Assembly (NCBI RefSeq): GCF_001644565.1
Contig: NZ_CP011387.1
Span: 1,100,501 to 1,164,500 of the forward strand
Length of the DNA stretch: 64,000 bases
From: Deinococcus puniceus
GTDB taxonomy: Bacteria > Deinococcota > Deinococci > Deinococcales > Deinococcaceae
Reading direction: 5' to 3'
Numbering within the stretch: position 1 is the stretch's first letter; each line of letters starts with the position of its first letter. The notes under the pieces are model-generated. The model searched no databases. It was not told where the DNA came from and saw nothing but the letters and a program-made list of their open reading frames with translations. The position numbers were made by a program, and so were the translations under genes. Of the stretch, positions 41,896 through 54,602 are shown piece by piece.

Positions 41896-43617
41896 TTAGG
41901 GCAGAGTCACTGTTGCGGTGGCGCTACTGCTGCCAGCAGTGCCTGTCACCGTAAAGACCTGACCAGAGACGTTAGGGAAGGCAATTTGGACGAGGGCGGC
42001 GCTCAGTTGCTCGATGCAGGGAAGCGTGGTATATCCGCCGCCAGACATAGGGGAGCAAGTGGTCATAGCCTGTGATGCACCCGCATTCAGAGCAGCGGTG
42101 AACGTGGGTGTCAAGCCGCTTGTTCCCGTAAACCCAAGCGCCACTTGCCTGAAAAATCCGTAAGAAGGCCCGTAGGTGGTGGTGGTAAAGCTGAAGGGGG
42201 CTGTGGGCGTCAGTGCAGTTGTCAGCGGAATAATCAGGGGGTTGCTCAGCGAGGTCTGTTGTCCGGTGGAGGTGCCCGCCGAGCCGACGAAGCCGCCTGC
42301 CACGCCAGTCACGCTCACCGCCATTCCTGCCGGAAGGTTGTAGATGAGATCGCCGTTTGGACTGACAGAACCGCTGGTGGTGGCAATGGGTGTCGTGCTA
42401 TTGGGCTGGGTCACGTAAGCATTCACCGCGCAGCTTTGTCCGGCGGGCAGCGGCACAGTGGGATTGCCGCTGCCGTCGAGGTACATGCACTTTACGGCCA
42501 GAGAAGTGCTGGCCGAACCACTGATCAACAAATCCCAGTTCCAACTGGTGAAATGGGTGACGGTCATCGTCAGGGCTTTGCCTGTGGGGGCCGTGCTGCT
42601 GGCGACCACTTGGCCTTGGCCTTCTTCAATCCACACGCCGCTGTTTTCATTGAACCACCACGTCGGGATAGAATCGCCAACAGCAATTGCTGAGCCGTTC
42701 AAATGGTTGTCGATGGCGAGATTCATCTTGAGTTGAGCAGTTTTGCCCGGAGCCAAGTGCAGTGTTTGGTTGTTCTTGGTCAAGACGACATCCAGCATGC
42801 CGTAGGTCATCAGGCGAGATTCTGCGCCTGCCGCCGAGATGGCTCTGCCTTCCCCAAGGAACGCGGCATCGGCTCCAGCAATGGGTGTCATCTGTACCTG
42901 AACGTTGCCTGTGACCGCGTTGCCACTGCTGTCCACCAACGCATTGGGCGGCATCACGATGCTGGTGCCATTGGGGGCAGTCAAAGTACCGCCCGCTGAG
43001 GCGTCCAGCGTTGCCGTCGTGCCCACCGGGCGCAAGCTGATGCGGAGGCTGGACAGGGTGGTTCCAGTCACCAGACTCTGCTGGGTCACCTGACTGATAA
43101 ATCCAGCTTTGCTGACCCTGAGTAGGGCAGTGGTGCCAACTGGAATGCCAGCCAGCGGAGCGACGCCTTGTGCATTGGTGGTGGCACTCTGGCCCGCAAA
43201 CTGGACACTGGCTCCGCTGAGGGCCGCCCCGTTCAGGTCGATCACCTTGAGGGTCAAGGCCGCTTGACCGGTGGCGGGTGCCGAATTCACCACGATGGTA
43301 TTGCTGACCGTGTGGCTTGACCCCAGTGGATCAGTGACCGTCAATTTCACGGGGTGAGTCCCCCCGGCGAAGCTGGTCTGCACTTTCTGACCCTGTGCCG
43401 TTTGCCCATTGCCTAAATCCCAGAGGTACGTAAGCGCCCCCTGTTCTGGATCGGTGGAGGTGCTGGCATCCAGTAGGGTGGGCTTGAAGGCGGCCTGACC
43501 CGTGCTGATAAACGCGGCGACAGGGGCCTGATTTGTTGATGGAGGCACCGGATTGTTGCACGAAGCGAGCGTGAGTGCGGCGGTCAGGACACTGACGGTA
43601 GCAAAAACGTTTCTCAT
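41896..43617 (-). CDS. PKD-domain lipoprotein with a ZU5/UPA-like segment
   Basis: 573 residues. Signal with lipobox LTLASC at the N-terminus. A PKD domain (about 30-110, TYLWDLGNGQT...HPVKLTVTD) and a carboxypeptidase-regulatory-like fold (VIDLNGAALSGASVQFAGQ...) follow. Then comes a region SIVMPPNALVDSSGNAVTG, VQVQMTPI, MTYGMLDVVL and WWFNENSGVWIEEGQG that recalls ZU5/UPA-type modules. The C-terminal 200 residues are Thr/Ser-rich beta structure. The start is ATG at 43617 with AAGGGAGA upstream. Surface or cell-envelope role inferred. Confidence 0.72.
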   Translation of the reverse strand: MRNVFATVSVLTAALTLASCNNPVPPSTNQAPVAAFISTGQAAFKPTLLDASTSTDPEQGALTYLWDLGNGQTAQGQKVQTSFAGGTHPVKLTVTDPLGSSHTVSNTIVVNSAPATGQAALTLKVIDLNGAALSGASVQFAGQSATTNAQGVAPLAGIPVGTTALLRVSKAGFISQVTQQSLVTGTTLSSLRISLRPVGTTATLDASAGGTLTAPNGTSIVMPPNALVDSSGNAVTGNVQVQMTPIAGADAAFLGEGRAISAAGAESRLMTYGMLDVVLTKNNQTLHLAPGKTAQLKMNLAIDNHLNGSAIAVGDSIPTWWFNENSGVWIEEGQGQVVASSTAPTGKALTMTVTHFTSWNWDLLISGSASTSLAVKCMYLDGSGNPTVPLPAGQSCAVNAYVTQPNSTTPIATTSGSVSPNGDLIYNLPAGMAVSVTGVAGGFVGSAGTSTGQQTSLSNPLIIPLTTALTPTAPFSFTTTTYGPSYGFFRQVALGFTGTSGLTPTFTAALNAGASQAMTTCSPMSGGGYTTLPCIEQLSAALVQIAFPNVSGQVFTVTGTAGSSSATATVTLP

Positions 43618-44092
43618 GACCGTTCTCCCTTGAGGTTCATTCGCTTGGTGAGGTCTTGAGGCGACGGGCAACCGGCCTTTCATCCGGGCGCTCACTTCTT
43701 CGGCTCTTGGGGTGTCTCCCCTCCTCGGCAGCGTTCGTGTTGGCTGGGTTGGCGTTGGCTTGCTTGGTGTTGGTTCTCACAATGCACTTTTCCCTCTCCC
43801 TGCACAACCCCTGAACGGCCCCATAAACACAGCGGAAGCTACGGCAACGGGGGATGGAGAGGGGCTGTCGTCGGGCCACCTGCCCATTCCTCTACATGTC
43901 TTCCAATTGTCCCGCGCCCACACGCCTATCTTGTGGGCATGAGGGCAAGGCACCCGTGAGACAGATTCCGTTCAATTCCCATGCACTCGGACAAGCGCCG
44001 AATGCCTGTTCATCTTCCGGAATCTGTCTTCTGTCCTGTTCGCTTGGCTCAGAGTTCAGGGTTTTTGCCAACCATCTTCAATCGGCCTTGCT
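43618..44092. other. Intergenic region between the PKD lipoprotein and glcF
   Basis: 475 nt between divergent genes. A low-complexity GTTGGC/GCTTGG-type stretch occurs at about 43738-43780. I see no convincing gene and no clear promoter pair for glcF. Confidence 0.4.
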
Positions 44093-45370
<1,278 letters not shown>

Positions 45371-45375
45371 GGGCT

Positions 45376-45786
45376 TTAGACCCACTTCTTGGTGCGAGGA
45401 TATACGGCCAATACGCCGTAAATCACAGCAAACAGCGTCCAGAGGATGAAAAAGAACAACAGCAAGAGAGGATTGAAGGCGTCGCCGCTCAGCAACATTC
45501 TGCCGAACAAGAGGGACATCGGTGGAAGGCTCATGCCCGTTCCCAGCAGCACCGCGCGTCCCCCAAAGGGCCAGTTCGGACGCTCCAACTTCTGCATATT
45601 CTGTCCCAACGAGCTGACGAATCCAACCAGCACCGCGTAACCGTAGAACCAGAGGGGCAGCAGGGCGAAGTCCCAGCCCACTTCCCACAGGCCGAAAACA
45701 ACGGTCATGACGCACATGATGCTAAAGATCATGGAGGGCGGGGACTTTTGACGAAGAGAGGATGTGGAATTGGTCAGAGGGGTCAT
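45376..45786 (-). CDS. Uncharacterised four-helix membrane protein
   Basis: 136 residues, about three to four hydrophobic segments (near 18-38, 42-62, 82-98, 105-128) and a short basic tail (YPRTKKWV). No family recognised. It sits on the minus strand inside the glcF-glcD interval, converging on glcF and diverging from glcD, and so breaks the expected glc operon. An ATG at 45786 starts a Ser/Thr-rich N-terminus; a later ATG near residue 19 is possible. Confidence 0.55.
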   Translation of the reverse strand: MTPLTNSTSSLRQKSPPSMIFSIMCVMTVVFGLWEVGWDFALLPLWFYGYAVLVGFVSSLGQNMQKLERPNWPFGGRAVLLGTGMSLPPMSLLFGRMLLSGDAFNPLLLLFFFILWTLFAVIYGVLAVYPRTKKWV

Positions 45787-45857
45787 TTATCAAGTCAGTT
45801 ATACGTGGCTCCGGGTCAGTGGGTTGCTGACCTTGTTCAGATGTCTGGAGGCCAAGC

Positions 45858-47258
<1,401 letters not shown>

Positions 47259-47265
47259 CGAGATT

Positions 47266-47295
47266 GTCTCAGGGTCAAGGCTCTAAGGGGCTAAG
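47266..47295 (+). repeat. TCTAAGG-type short repeat cluster
   Basis: GTCTCAGGGTCAAGGCTCTA plus AGGGGCTAAG, related to GGTCTAAGGGTCAAGGGTCT at 22242. It lies between glcD and the glcE-like gene. Confidence 0.5.
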
Positions 47296-47336
47296 AAAGT
47301 CCACCCGTGACAGGTCACTGCGTCCAAAGGCCAACT

Positions 47337-48011
47337 ATGCCCATTCTTGAGCTGTCTCCCAGTGACCAGACGCTGACCGTGACTGGGGATACTGCCTTGC
47401 TGGAAGTCTACGCCGCCTTGCCCGCTGGCTTGTATCCACCCTTTCCTCCCGTGGAATTGCCGGGGGGCGTGGGCGGATTGGTCAGTCGTGGGGGATTCGG
47501 GCAGAATTTCTTTTTTGCCGCCGAAGTATTGGGCCTGACCTTCATATCCCCCAGCGGCCAACGCATCGTGGCGGGCGGGCGCACGGTCAAGAATGTGCAG
47601 GGCTATGACTTGACCCGCCCGTTTGTGGGCAGCTTCGGAGCGCTGGGCACGGCAGAGACAGTGACGCTTCGCCTTCGCCCCGGCCTGAGCATGCGGCACG
47701 TTTCGGCCCCCGGCACACTAGACACGCTGCCCGAATCTGCCGCCCGTTTCGTGTGGCAACACGGCCCCACCCTTCACCTCCTGCACTTTGGCCCCGCCCG
47801 CACAGTCGATCTCGCTGTGTCGGCTTTGCCGGGTGCGGCTGAAGTGACGGCTCCCACTGACCTGAACACTTTTTTCCCAGACGGCATCGGTTTGGGACTC
47901 GGCGGCCCACTCCACGATTTCCGTACCAAGCGCCTCGGCCAAAGCTGGGTCAGTGGGGGAGAGATGCCGTCCGTTCCGGCGCTGTTTGCAAGGCTGGCGG
48001 CGAGTTTGTAA
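47337..48011 (+). CDS. glcE: Short GlcE-like FAD-binding protein
   Basis: 224 residues, against about 350 for usual GlcE. The FAD-binding half is recognisable ([38 protein letters not shown], and the GlcE hallmark [20 protein letters not shown] followed by FGALG). The usual N-terminal 50 or so residues and part of the C-terminal domain are missing. Its position after glcD supports a role as third subunit. Start ATG 47337 is not supported by a good ribosome-binding site, and an in-frame start lies at 47307. Confidence 0.75.
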   Translation: MPILELSPSDQTLTVTGDTALLEVYAALPAGLYPPFPPVELPGGVGGLVSRGGFGQNFFFAAEVLGLTFISPSGQRIVAGGRTVKNVQGYDLTRPFVGSFGALGTAETVTLRLRPGLSMRHVSAPGTLDTLPESAARFVWQHGPTLHLLHFGPARTVDLAVSALPGAAEVTAPTDLNTFFPDGIGLGLGGPLHDFRTKRLGQSWVSGGEMPSVPALFARLAASL

Positions 48012-48072
48012 GCCGTCCCGGTTGGGTCGCTGTAACTGTCAGCTTGTCTAGCATTCCCCCAAATGGGGGCGG

Positions 48073-48078
48073 TATGCT
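48073..48078 (+). promoter_or_regulatory. Leaderless-type -10 (TATGCT)
   Basis: TATGCT, seven nucleotides, then the ATG at 48086. Confidence 0.5.
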
Positions 48079-48085
48079 GCGGCCC

Positions 48086-50029
48086 ATGCCTAAATTCAGC
48101 ACCCTCACAGCCCCGCTCCTGCTTGGCGCGGCGTTGGCGACTGCAACTGGTTTTTCGGCGGCAGGCGCACAGACTGTCGACCTGCGTATCATGGAAACCA
48201 CCGACCTGCACACCAACGCGCTTGGGTACGATTATTACCAAGATAAGCCCACCGGGGAATTCGGCTTCGAGTACACCGCCACCCTGATCCAGAATGCCCG
48301 CAACGAAAAGCGCAATACGCTGCTGTACGACAACGGCGACCTGATTCAGGGCAATCCGTTGGGCGATTACGTGGCAAAAATCAAGCCGCTGGCAGCGGGC
48401 CAACTTCACCCGATGCACGCCGCCATGCGGGTGCTGCGTTACGACGCGGGCAACCTCGGCAACCACGAATTCAACTACGGCTTGCCCTTTTTGCAGGGCA
48501 TCCTGAAGGCCGCGCCCATGCCCTACGTGAGCGCTAACGTGTATGCCACCGACGCCGACACCAACCCTGACAACGACCCCAACGCCTTCACGCCTTACGT
48601 GATTCAGCGCAAACTGGTCTACGACACGACGGGCCGCCCGTACATCATCAATGTGGGCGTCATCGGTCTGCTGCCGCCGCAGATTATGCAGTGGGACAAG
48701 GCCAACCTAGAGGGCAAAGTCACCACCCGCGACATCGTGGAAACGGCGCGTAAATTCGTGCCCCAGATGAAGGCGGCGGGGGCCGATATTATCGTTACCA
48801 TCGCGCATTCCGGCATTACTGCCGACTACCAACCGGGGCAAGAAAACGTCGCCACCGAACTGACCAAGATTCCGGGCATCGACGTGGTGCTGTCGGGCCA
48901 CAGCCATCAAGAATTCCCCGGCCCGGTGTACAAAAGCATTCCCGGCGCAGACATCACCAAGGGCACCATCAACGGCAAGCCCGTGGTCATGGCCGGATTC
49001 TGGGGCAACGACTTGGGCATCATCGACCTGAAGCTGAATTTTGACCGCAAGGCCCAAAAGTGGACGATTCAGGACGGCGTGGCGAGCATTCGCCCCATCT
49101 GGGACAAGACCGCCAAGGCAAGCCTCGTGAAGCCCGACCCGCGCATTGCCGCCGCAGTGAAAGCCGCCCATGAAGGGACGCTGGCCTACGTGCGTGGCAA
49201 GGTGGCCGACCTGACCGCGCCGATCACGTCCTACTGGGCACTGACCCAAGACGATTCCAGCGTACAGTTGGTCAGCAACGCGCAAATTGCGTATGTGAAA
49301 GCAGCGTTGGCGGGCGGCCAATACGCCAATTTGCCCGTGCTGAGCGCCGCCGCACCCTTCAAGGCAGGCGGACGCAGCGGCCCCAGCTACTACACCGATA
49401 TTCCCGCCGGAACGTTGGCGATCAAGAATGTGGCCGATCTGTACGTGTACCCCAACACCGTTCAGGCCGTGTTGGTCACGGGTGCACAGGTGCAGGAATG
49501 GCTGGAACGCGCCGCCGGGCAGTTCAAGCAAATAGACCCCAGCAAAACCGAACCGCAAGCGTTGGTCAATGAGGCGTTCCCCACCTACAACTTCGACATC
49601 ATCGACGGCGTGACCTACGAAATTGACGTGAGCCAACCCGCCCGCTACGACACGGCAGGCAAGCTCGCCAACGCCAACGCCCGCCGCATCAAGAACCTGC
49701 AATTTGGCGGCAAGGCCATCGACCCCGCCGCGCAATTCGTGGTCGCCACCAACAACTACCGCGCGTCGGGCGGTGGCTCTTTCCCCGGCCTAGACGGCAA
49801 AAACATCATCCTTCAGGCCCCTGATGAAACCCGTCAGGCCCTCATCGGCTACTTTACGCAGCAACAAACGGTGAACCCTGCCGCCGACGGCAACTGGAAG
49901 CTGACCCCCATCCCCGGCGCGACGCTACTTTACGCCACCAGCCCAAATGCAGCTAAGGCGCTGCCTGCTGGGGCGACTCTGCTCCGTACCCGCGAAGATG
50001 GCTTCGCAGAGTACACGATCAAGTTCTGA
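48086..50029 (+). CDS. cpdB: 2',3'-cyclic-nucleotide 2'-phosphodiesterase/3'-nucleotidase
   Basis: 647-residue exported enzyme. Signal peptide with likely cleavage after SAAGA (about residue 28). A metallophosphoesterase domain follows: TTDLHTNALGYDYY, LYDNGDLIQGNPLGDY, GNLGNHEFNYG, IAHSGI and VLSGHSHQEFPG, all metal-ligand motifs intact. The 5'-nucleotidase C-terminal domain has TNNYRASGGGSFPG. It salvages extracellular nucleotides, releasing nucleosides and phosphate, a plausible function after DNA/RNA damage. Start ATG 48086 is leaderless-type, and the in-frame extension to 48044 crosses the -10. Confidence 0.93.
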   Translation: MPKFSTLTAPLLLGAALATATGFSAAGAQTVDLRIMETTDLHTNALGYDYYQDKPTGEFGFEYTATLIQNARNEKRNTLLYDNGDLIQGNPLGDYVAKIKPLAAGQLHPMHAAMRVLRYDAGNLGNHEFNYGLPFLQGILKAAPMPYVSANVYATDADTNPDNDPNAFTPYVIQRKLVYDTTGRPYIINVGVIGLLPPQIMQWDKANLEGKVTTRDIVETARKFVPQMKAAGADIIVTIAHSGITADYQPGQENVATELTKIPGIDVVLSGHSHQEFPGPVYKSIPGADITKGTINGKPVVMAGFWGNDLGIIDLKLNFDRKAQKWTIQDGVASIRPIWDKTAKASLVKPDPRIAAAVKAAHEGTLAYVRGKVADLTAPITSYWALTQDDSSVQLVSNAQIAYVKAALAGGQYANLPVLSAAAPFKAGGRSGPSYYTDIPAGTLAIKNVADLYVYPNTVQAVLVTGAQVQEWLERAAGQFKQIDPSKTEPQALVNEAFPTYNFDIIDGVTYEIDVSQPARYDTAGKLANANARRIKNLQFGGKAIDPAAQFVVATNNYRASGGGSFPGLDGKNIILQAPDETRQALIGYFTQQQTVNPAADGNWKLTPIPGATLLYATSPNAAKALPAGATLLRTREDGFAEYTIKF

Positions 50030-50094
50030 TCTACAGCATTTGTCATCATAATGACCGAGCGAAGCGAGTGAATTTGACCGAGCAGGACGGAGAA

Positions 50095-50130
50095 TGGAGC
50101 CACCGAAAGTCTCTTTTTTCGGTGGCTCCA
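50095..50130. terminator. Terminator after cpdB
   Basis: Perfect 14-bp arms TGGAGCCACCGAAA (50095-50108) and TTTCGGTGGCTCCA (50117-50130), loop 8 nt, followed by TTT. Confidence 0.85.
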
Positions 50131-50161
50131 TTTGGAGAACTGCTCTAGAGGTCAACAACAA

Positions 50162-50186
50162 CTCCCCGCCTGTGATGGGCGGGGAG
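50162..50186. terminator. Second hairpin, terminator for the minus-strand operon
   Basis: CTCCCCGCC (50162-50170) pairs perfectly with GGCGGGGAG (50178-50186). On the minus strand it lies just after the stop at 50205 and is followed by TTGTTGTT; on the plus strand by CTTTGTTT. Confidence 0.85.
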
Positions 50187-50204
50187 CTTTGTTTATTGCC
50201 TGAT

Positions 50205-53200
50205 TTACTTGGAGGTCGCGCCTTCCTTGGTCGTCACGTTGACCGTTGCGCCCTCGTAGAACTCCACCACTCCGGTCACCAGATCTTGAACCAAGTAAGA
50301 CTGGCGAAAAGTCCCGGCTTGGGCAAAGGTCACTTTGTTGCTGATGGTGCTGCTCCTGGGCAACTGGGTATTGATACTCGTTAGAGTAGGAATCTCGGTG
50401 CCCAGGCCCAGCCCAATAGAGCTGTATTCCAAGCGCAGGACGCGGGTATCGTTCAACGTCGTTCCAGAGAGCGCCCATGTTGCCGAGGCGGGCGTAAATT
50501 TGCTGGAGGAACTCTCTTCGGTGGTGGTCACCAAGTTGCCTAAATTGGCGATACCTGCGGCATTCCGCCTCACTTCTACCCGCATTTCTTTGATGTTGCT
50601 GTTGCCTGCCGCATCGGTTGCGGTGGCCCGCATCACGTAATTGCCGTCCGGCACAAACGGTTGAGAGTCGATCAGGACGCCCGTATTGAAGACCCGGTAG
50701 AACAACCCAGCCGCGCCAATGGGCAGATTGAAGTTGTAGGCTACAGTATTACAAACCTGTCCAGCCAGAACTTCTGTTGGATTACAGACGAATTGCAACT
50801 GAACTTGATTGATACTGTCGCTGTCGCTGACCTGAATGGCGACGGCGCTCTTACGGGTCAGTACGGGCCGTTTCTGCGGATCAATGGGGTTTCCATAGAA
50901 GGCGGGCAAAATGATGTTGAGTGCAGGTGAGAGGTCGACCTTACTCAAGTTGCTGACGGTATTGGCTGTAGAAAGCTCGCGGGGTGTGGCTTCGCCGGAC
51001 AACTGCACATTCGTTTTGGCCCGGATCGTATAGTTCCCATTCACGTATTCAGTCGCGTTAAAGTCCACCGTCGTTCTGGCCTGCCACAGGCCGGGATTGA
51101 CGGGCTCAACCATAACGTCGCGCGTAGTCACCAATTGCCCACGGGAATCTATGACTTCAATGACGATGCTGTTCGTCACAAAATTGAAAGCGGTGTTGTT
51201 TTGCCGAATCTGAACCACGACTTCGCTGGGGCCGGAGACGGAACCGCCCGTAGTCGGGGAGGTGATAGAGATTGTCGGAGCGACCTTGTTGGCGACTTGA
51301 ACGGTGGTCACGGTACTCTGCCCACGCTGATTGTTGGTGTCTATAGCTATCGCGCGGAGGGTCAAGGCCCCGTCTGGGAACTTGGTGGTATCTATGTTGA
51401 AGGTGGCGTTCTCGCGGTTGGCCGTGTAGGTCGTCGTATCTACGATGCCTTTGGAATCCGTGACTTCCAGAATCAGCTGCCGCACCGTGACACCTGCGGA
51501 CACCCCCGCCGACACGTTGATACTCAAAATGCTGCTGTAAGGCTGCGGCCCCGTGTTGTTCACGATAATAACAGGTGCGGGTGCGCTGGCTTCCTGAGTA
51601 GCCCGCAGGGTAAAGGTGCGGCTGACGGTGGAACTGGTGTTTCCAGCGGCGTCGGTGGCCGTAAACTGCACGCTGTAGGTTCCGGGCCTGCTGGGCGTAA
51701 ACGGCGTGGAGTAGCTGCCGCCCGCCTGTTGCCCCAACACGGTGGTGGTGCCGTCTGGGTTGGTAACCGTCGCACTGATGCTCACCACGCTGCTCAGTCT
51801 GTCGGTGGCCGTGCCGCTGATCGTGATAGGCGCGGTACTAAATTCTTGCCCCGCCGTCGGGCTGGTCACGTTCATATCAGGCGGCGTCTGATCCACCGTG
51901 ATGCTGATGCTGCTCTGGCTGGTGTTCCCCAGCGGGTCGGTGCCAGTCGCCACCAACTGATGGGGGCCTTCGCTGAGCGCGGCGGGCGCGGGGCCACCGT
52001 CTACCGTGTATGTGGGGGTCAGCGTACCGAACACGGCGTCGGTGGCAGTGGCCGTTAGGGTGGGTGCGGCGTTGTTGGTCACCAAGCCGTTCAGGGGCGT
52101 CGTCCACGCCACCACAGGCGCGGTTTTATCGACAAATACGCTGATCTTGGGCGCATTCACGGTGCCCACATTGTCGGTAAAGCGCACAGCCACGTCATGC
52201 AGGCCGTCATTGAGCGTATCGAAGTTGAAATTGAACGTGGGGTTGCCTGCGCTCTGGGTTTCGGTGGCCACAACCGTGTTGTCGACCAGCAGTTCTGCCG
52301 ACTTGAGGCCGCTGACAGCGTTGGTGGTGGCGCTGGCCCGGACATTCAGGTAGCCGCGCACATAGTCGCGCCCCGACTGATTGACCGTTTTGCCCTGAGG
52401 CGCGGCGGCAGGCACAGACACGGTCACGGCCTGCGGCGTAATGACGCTGCCCGATTGCAGTTTCACGCCGCTGACCAAGGTGCTGAGGCTGGTATTGCCC
52501 GCTTTGTCGGTCACTTCGGCCCGCAGTTCGTAGGCGGTGCTGTCGGTCTTTTGCGGATACCAAGGCAGGCTGCCGCTGGCCGTCAGGGTGCCCACGAACT
52601 CTTCGTTGCCTGTGGCGGGTTTGGCATACACCGCGATAGACGCTACGCCGCTGCCAATGTCCTGTGCCTGCACCGCTACGCTGATGGGCGCGGCAGTAAA
52701 GTTTTGGTTGGCGGTGGGGCTGGTGATCTGGACTGTCGGAGAAGTGCTGTCTGCCGTCACGCTGATGGCCACGCTGGTTCGGTTGCCCGCGGCGTCACTG
52801 GCAACGGCAGTCAGTTGGCGAGGCCCGTCGGCCAGATTCACCTGTACACCGGCGGTAGCGGCGTCCACGTCCGTTACAGCGTTGCCGTCCACGAGGTAAC
52901 TGACGGTGCCTTCGTTGCTGGTGGCGTTCAGGGTCACGCGGCCCTTGGTCACGCTGCCTGCCGCCGGGGACTGCCACGTCACCACAGGGGCGGTGTTGTC
53001 TACGGTCACTGTGGCGGTTTTTTCGCCGGAGCGCCCCACGTTGTCCGTCACCACGGCCCGCAGGGTGTGTGCGCCGTCGCTGAGTTTGGTGGTGTCGAGG
53101 CTGAAGGTGTAGCGGCCATTCACGCCCGCGCTCTGTGCGCCGAGGCTGGTGCTGCCGTCGAGCAGTTCTACTTTGGCAATGCCGCTGCTGGGAGCCGCGT

Positions 53201-54602
53201 CGGTGGCGTCTACGGTCACGGTTTGCGTGCCGCGCAGGGTTCCGGCGGGCAGGGCTATGGCCGTTACGGTGGGATCGGTGGCGTCGGTGCTGCTGAGCTG
53301 TACCCGGACGCCCGTGACCGTGCTGAGGCTGGTGCGGCCTACCTTGTCGGTGGCGGTAGCGGTCAGGGTGTAGGTGCCGTTCATGGGTGCCCAGATCACG
53401 TCGCCCGACGCGCCTTGCAAGCTGCCCACGCGGGTCACTGCGCCGCTGGCGTCGGTGGCCGTCACGTCTATTTTTTCCACGCCGCTGCCCGAATCGGTGG
53501 CGTTCACTTTCACGGTCACGGGGTTGGCGGTAATGTTCTGGCCTTGCTGCGGGCTGGTGAGCTGCACGCTGGGGTTAGAGCTGTCTACCGTGACGGTTTT
53601 AGAGAGCGAATACTGTTTGCCGCCGTCGGTGACTGTGGCGGTCAGCACCTGCTTACTGCCGTCGGCGCAATCGGCCCCCAGCGTCCAGATGTTGCCTACC
53701 ACCGTACCGCAGGTGGCCGAATAGGTCAGGGTGCCCGTCACGTCCTGTCCGTTGCGGGCGGCGCTGGCCCGCAGATTCACGCTGCCGTTGCCGCTCACGA
53801 AATCGGCGGCGGGGGTGAGCCACGTCAGGGTCGGAGGCGTGGTGACCGTTCCGCCGCCCTCTCCGGTGCTGGCAGCCAAGAAGGTCAGGTTGACGGTGCG
53901 GCTGATGCCGAAGCCCACGCTGTCTATGGCCTGAATGGTCACGGTGACGGTTCCGGCGGTGCGGGCCGTGCCGTCCGCATTTTTGCTGAGGTCGGCGTTC
54001 ACCGAACCCGTTCCGGTGGCCCGCACCGTGCCGTTTTCCAGAATCCGTACAGTCACGCTGGCGGGCGTATTGGCCGCGTCGCCCCGCGTATCGCTGGCCC
54101 GCACCACGAGGGTCGCGGCGTCGCCCACCGTAAAGGTGGTGGCGCTGGCCGCAGCCGTGCCGTTCAGGGTCACGCTGTTCAGCACGGGCGCGGCGTTGTC
54201 TATCAAGAAGGGAACGTTGACGGTGGTGGCGAGTCCTGCATCGTCGGTGGCGACGACTTTGGCCGTGTGCGCGCCGCCCGTCAGTGCGGGAAGGCTGAGG
54301 GTCATGCGGCTGGCGGGCGTCAGTTCGGTCTCGGGGCCGCCGTCGATGCTGTACACCACTTTCTTGACGCTGCCTTCCAGATCGGAGGCCGTGACCAAGA
54401 GTTGACCGCCGCTGGCGATATAGGTGCCAGCCGTAAGCGCTGTTCCAGCCTCAGTTTTGATACTGACTTCCGGCGCGGTGTTGCTGCCGGGGGCAGGCGC
54501 ACCTCCGCCGCCGCAGGCCGTGAGGGCGGCAGTGAGCAGCCACAACACGGGGCTACGCTGAGGCGAAAAGCTGCGGGCCAAAACAGAACGTGCTGGATTC
54601 AT
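50205..54602 (-). CDS. Giant Ig-repeat lipoprotein
   Basis: 1465 residues. Signal with lipobox LTAC, Cys30, then GGGG. The rest is about ten to eleven Ig-like domains, each with a loop of the type TD-NVGRSG, SDAAGNRTS or TDPLGNTSQ (first near residue 115, last near residue 1370) and linkers such as DNTAPVVTW and DQTPPDMNV. Such chains of bacterial Ig domains form stalks or adhesive surface proteins. The C-terminal region of about 80 residues is not Ig-like. Last gene of a five-gene operon; its ATG overlaps the preceding stop. Confidence 0.85.
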   Translation of the reverse strand: MNPARSVLARSFSPQRSPVLWLLTAALTACGGGGAPAPGSNTAPEVSIKTEAGTALTAGTYIASGGQLLVTASDLEGSVKKVVYSIDGGPETELTPASRMTLSLPALTGGAHTAKVVATDDAGLATTVNVPFLIDNAAPVLNSVTLNGTAAASATTFTVGDAATLVVRASDTRGDAANTPASVTVRILENGTVRATGTGSVNADLSKNADGTARTAGTVTVTIQAIDSVGFGISRTVNLTFLAASTGEGGGTVTTPPTLTWLTPAADFVSGNGSVNLRASAARNGQDVTGTLTYSATCGTVVGNIWTLGADCADGSKQVLTATVTDGGKQYSLSKTVTVDSSNPSVQLTSPQQGQNITANPVTVKVNATDSGSGVEKIDVTATDASGAVTRVGSLQGASGDVIWAPMNGTYTLTATATDKVGRTSLSTVTGVRVQLSSTDATDPTVTAIALPAGTLRGTQTVTVDATDAAPSSGIAKVELLDGSTSLGAQSAGVNGRYTFSLDTTKLSDGAHTLRAVVTDNVGRSGEKTATVTVDNTAPVVTWQSPAAGSVTKGRVTLNATSNEGTVSYLVDGNAVTDVDAATAGVQVNLADGPRQLTAVASDAAGNRTSVAISVTADSTSPTVQITSPTANQNFTAAPISVAVQAQDIGSGVASIAVYAKPATGNEEFVGTLTASGSLPWYPQKTDSTAYELRAEVTDKAGNTSLSTLVSGVKLQSGSVITPQAVTVSVPAAAPQGKTVNQSGRDYVRGYLNVRASATTNAVSGLKSAELLVDNTVVATETQSAGNPTFNFNFDTLNDGLHDVAVRFTDNVGTVNAPKISVFVDKTAPVVAWTTPLNGLVTNNAAPTLTATATDAVFGTLTPTYTVDGGPAPAALSEGPHQLVATGTDPLGNTSQSSISITVDQTPPDMNVTSPTAGQEFSTAPITISGTATDRLSSVVSISATVTNPDGTTTVLGQQAGGSYSTPFTPSRPGTYSVQFTATDAAGNTSSTVSRTFTLRATQEASAPAPVIIVNNTGPQPYSSILSINVSAGVSAGVTVRQLILEVTDSKGIVDTTTYTANRENATFNIDTTKFPDGALTLRAIAIDTNNQRGQSTVTTVQVANKVAPTISITSPTTGGSVSGPSEVVVQIRQNNTAFNFVTNSIVIEVIDSRGQLVTTRDVMVEPVNPGLWQARTTVDFNATEYVNGNYTIRAKTNVQLSGEATPRELSTANTVSNLSKVDLSPALNIILPAFYGNPIDPQKRPVLTRKSAVAIQVSDSDSINQVQLQFVCNPTEVLAGQVCNTVAYNFNLPIGAAGLFYRVFNTGVLIDSQPFVPDGNYVMRATATDAAGNSNIKEMRVEVRRNAAGIANLGNLVTTTEESSSSKFTPASATWALSGTTLNDTRVLRLEYSSIGLGLGTEIPTLTSINTQLPRSSTISNKVTFAQAGTFRQSYLVQDLVTGVVEFYEGATVNVTTKEGATSK

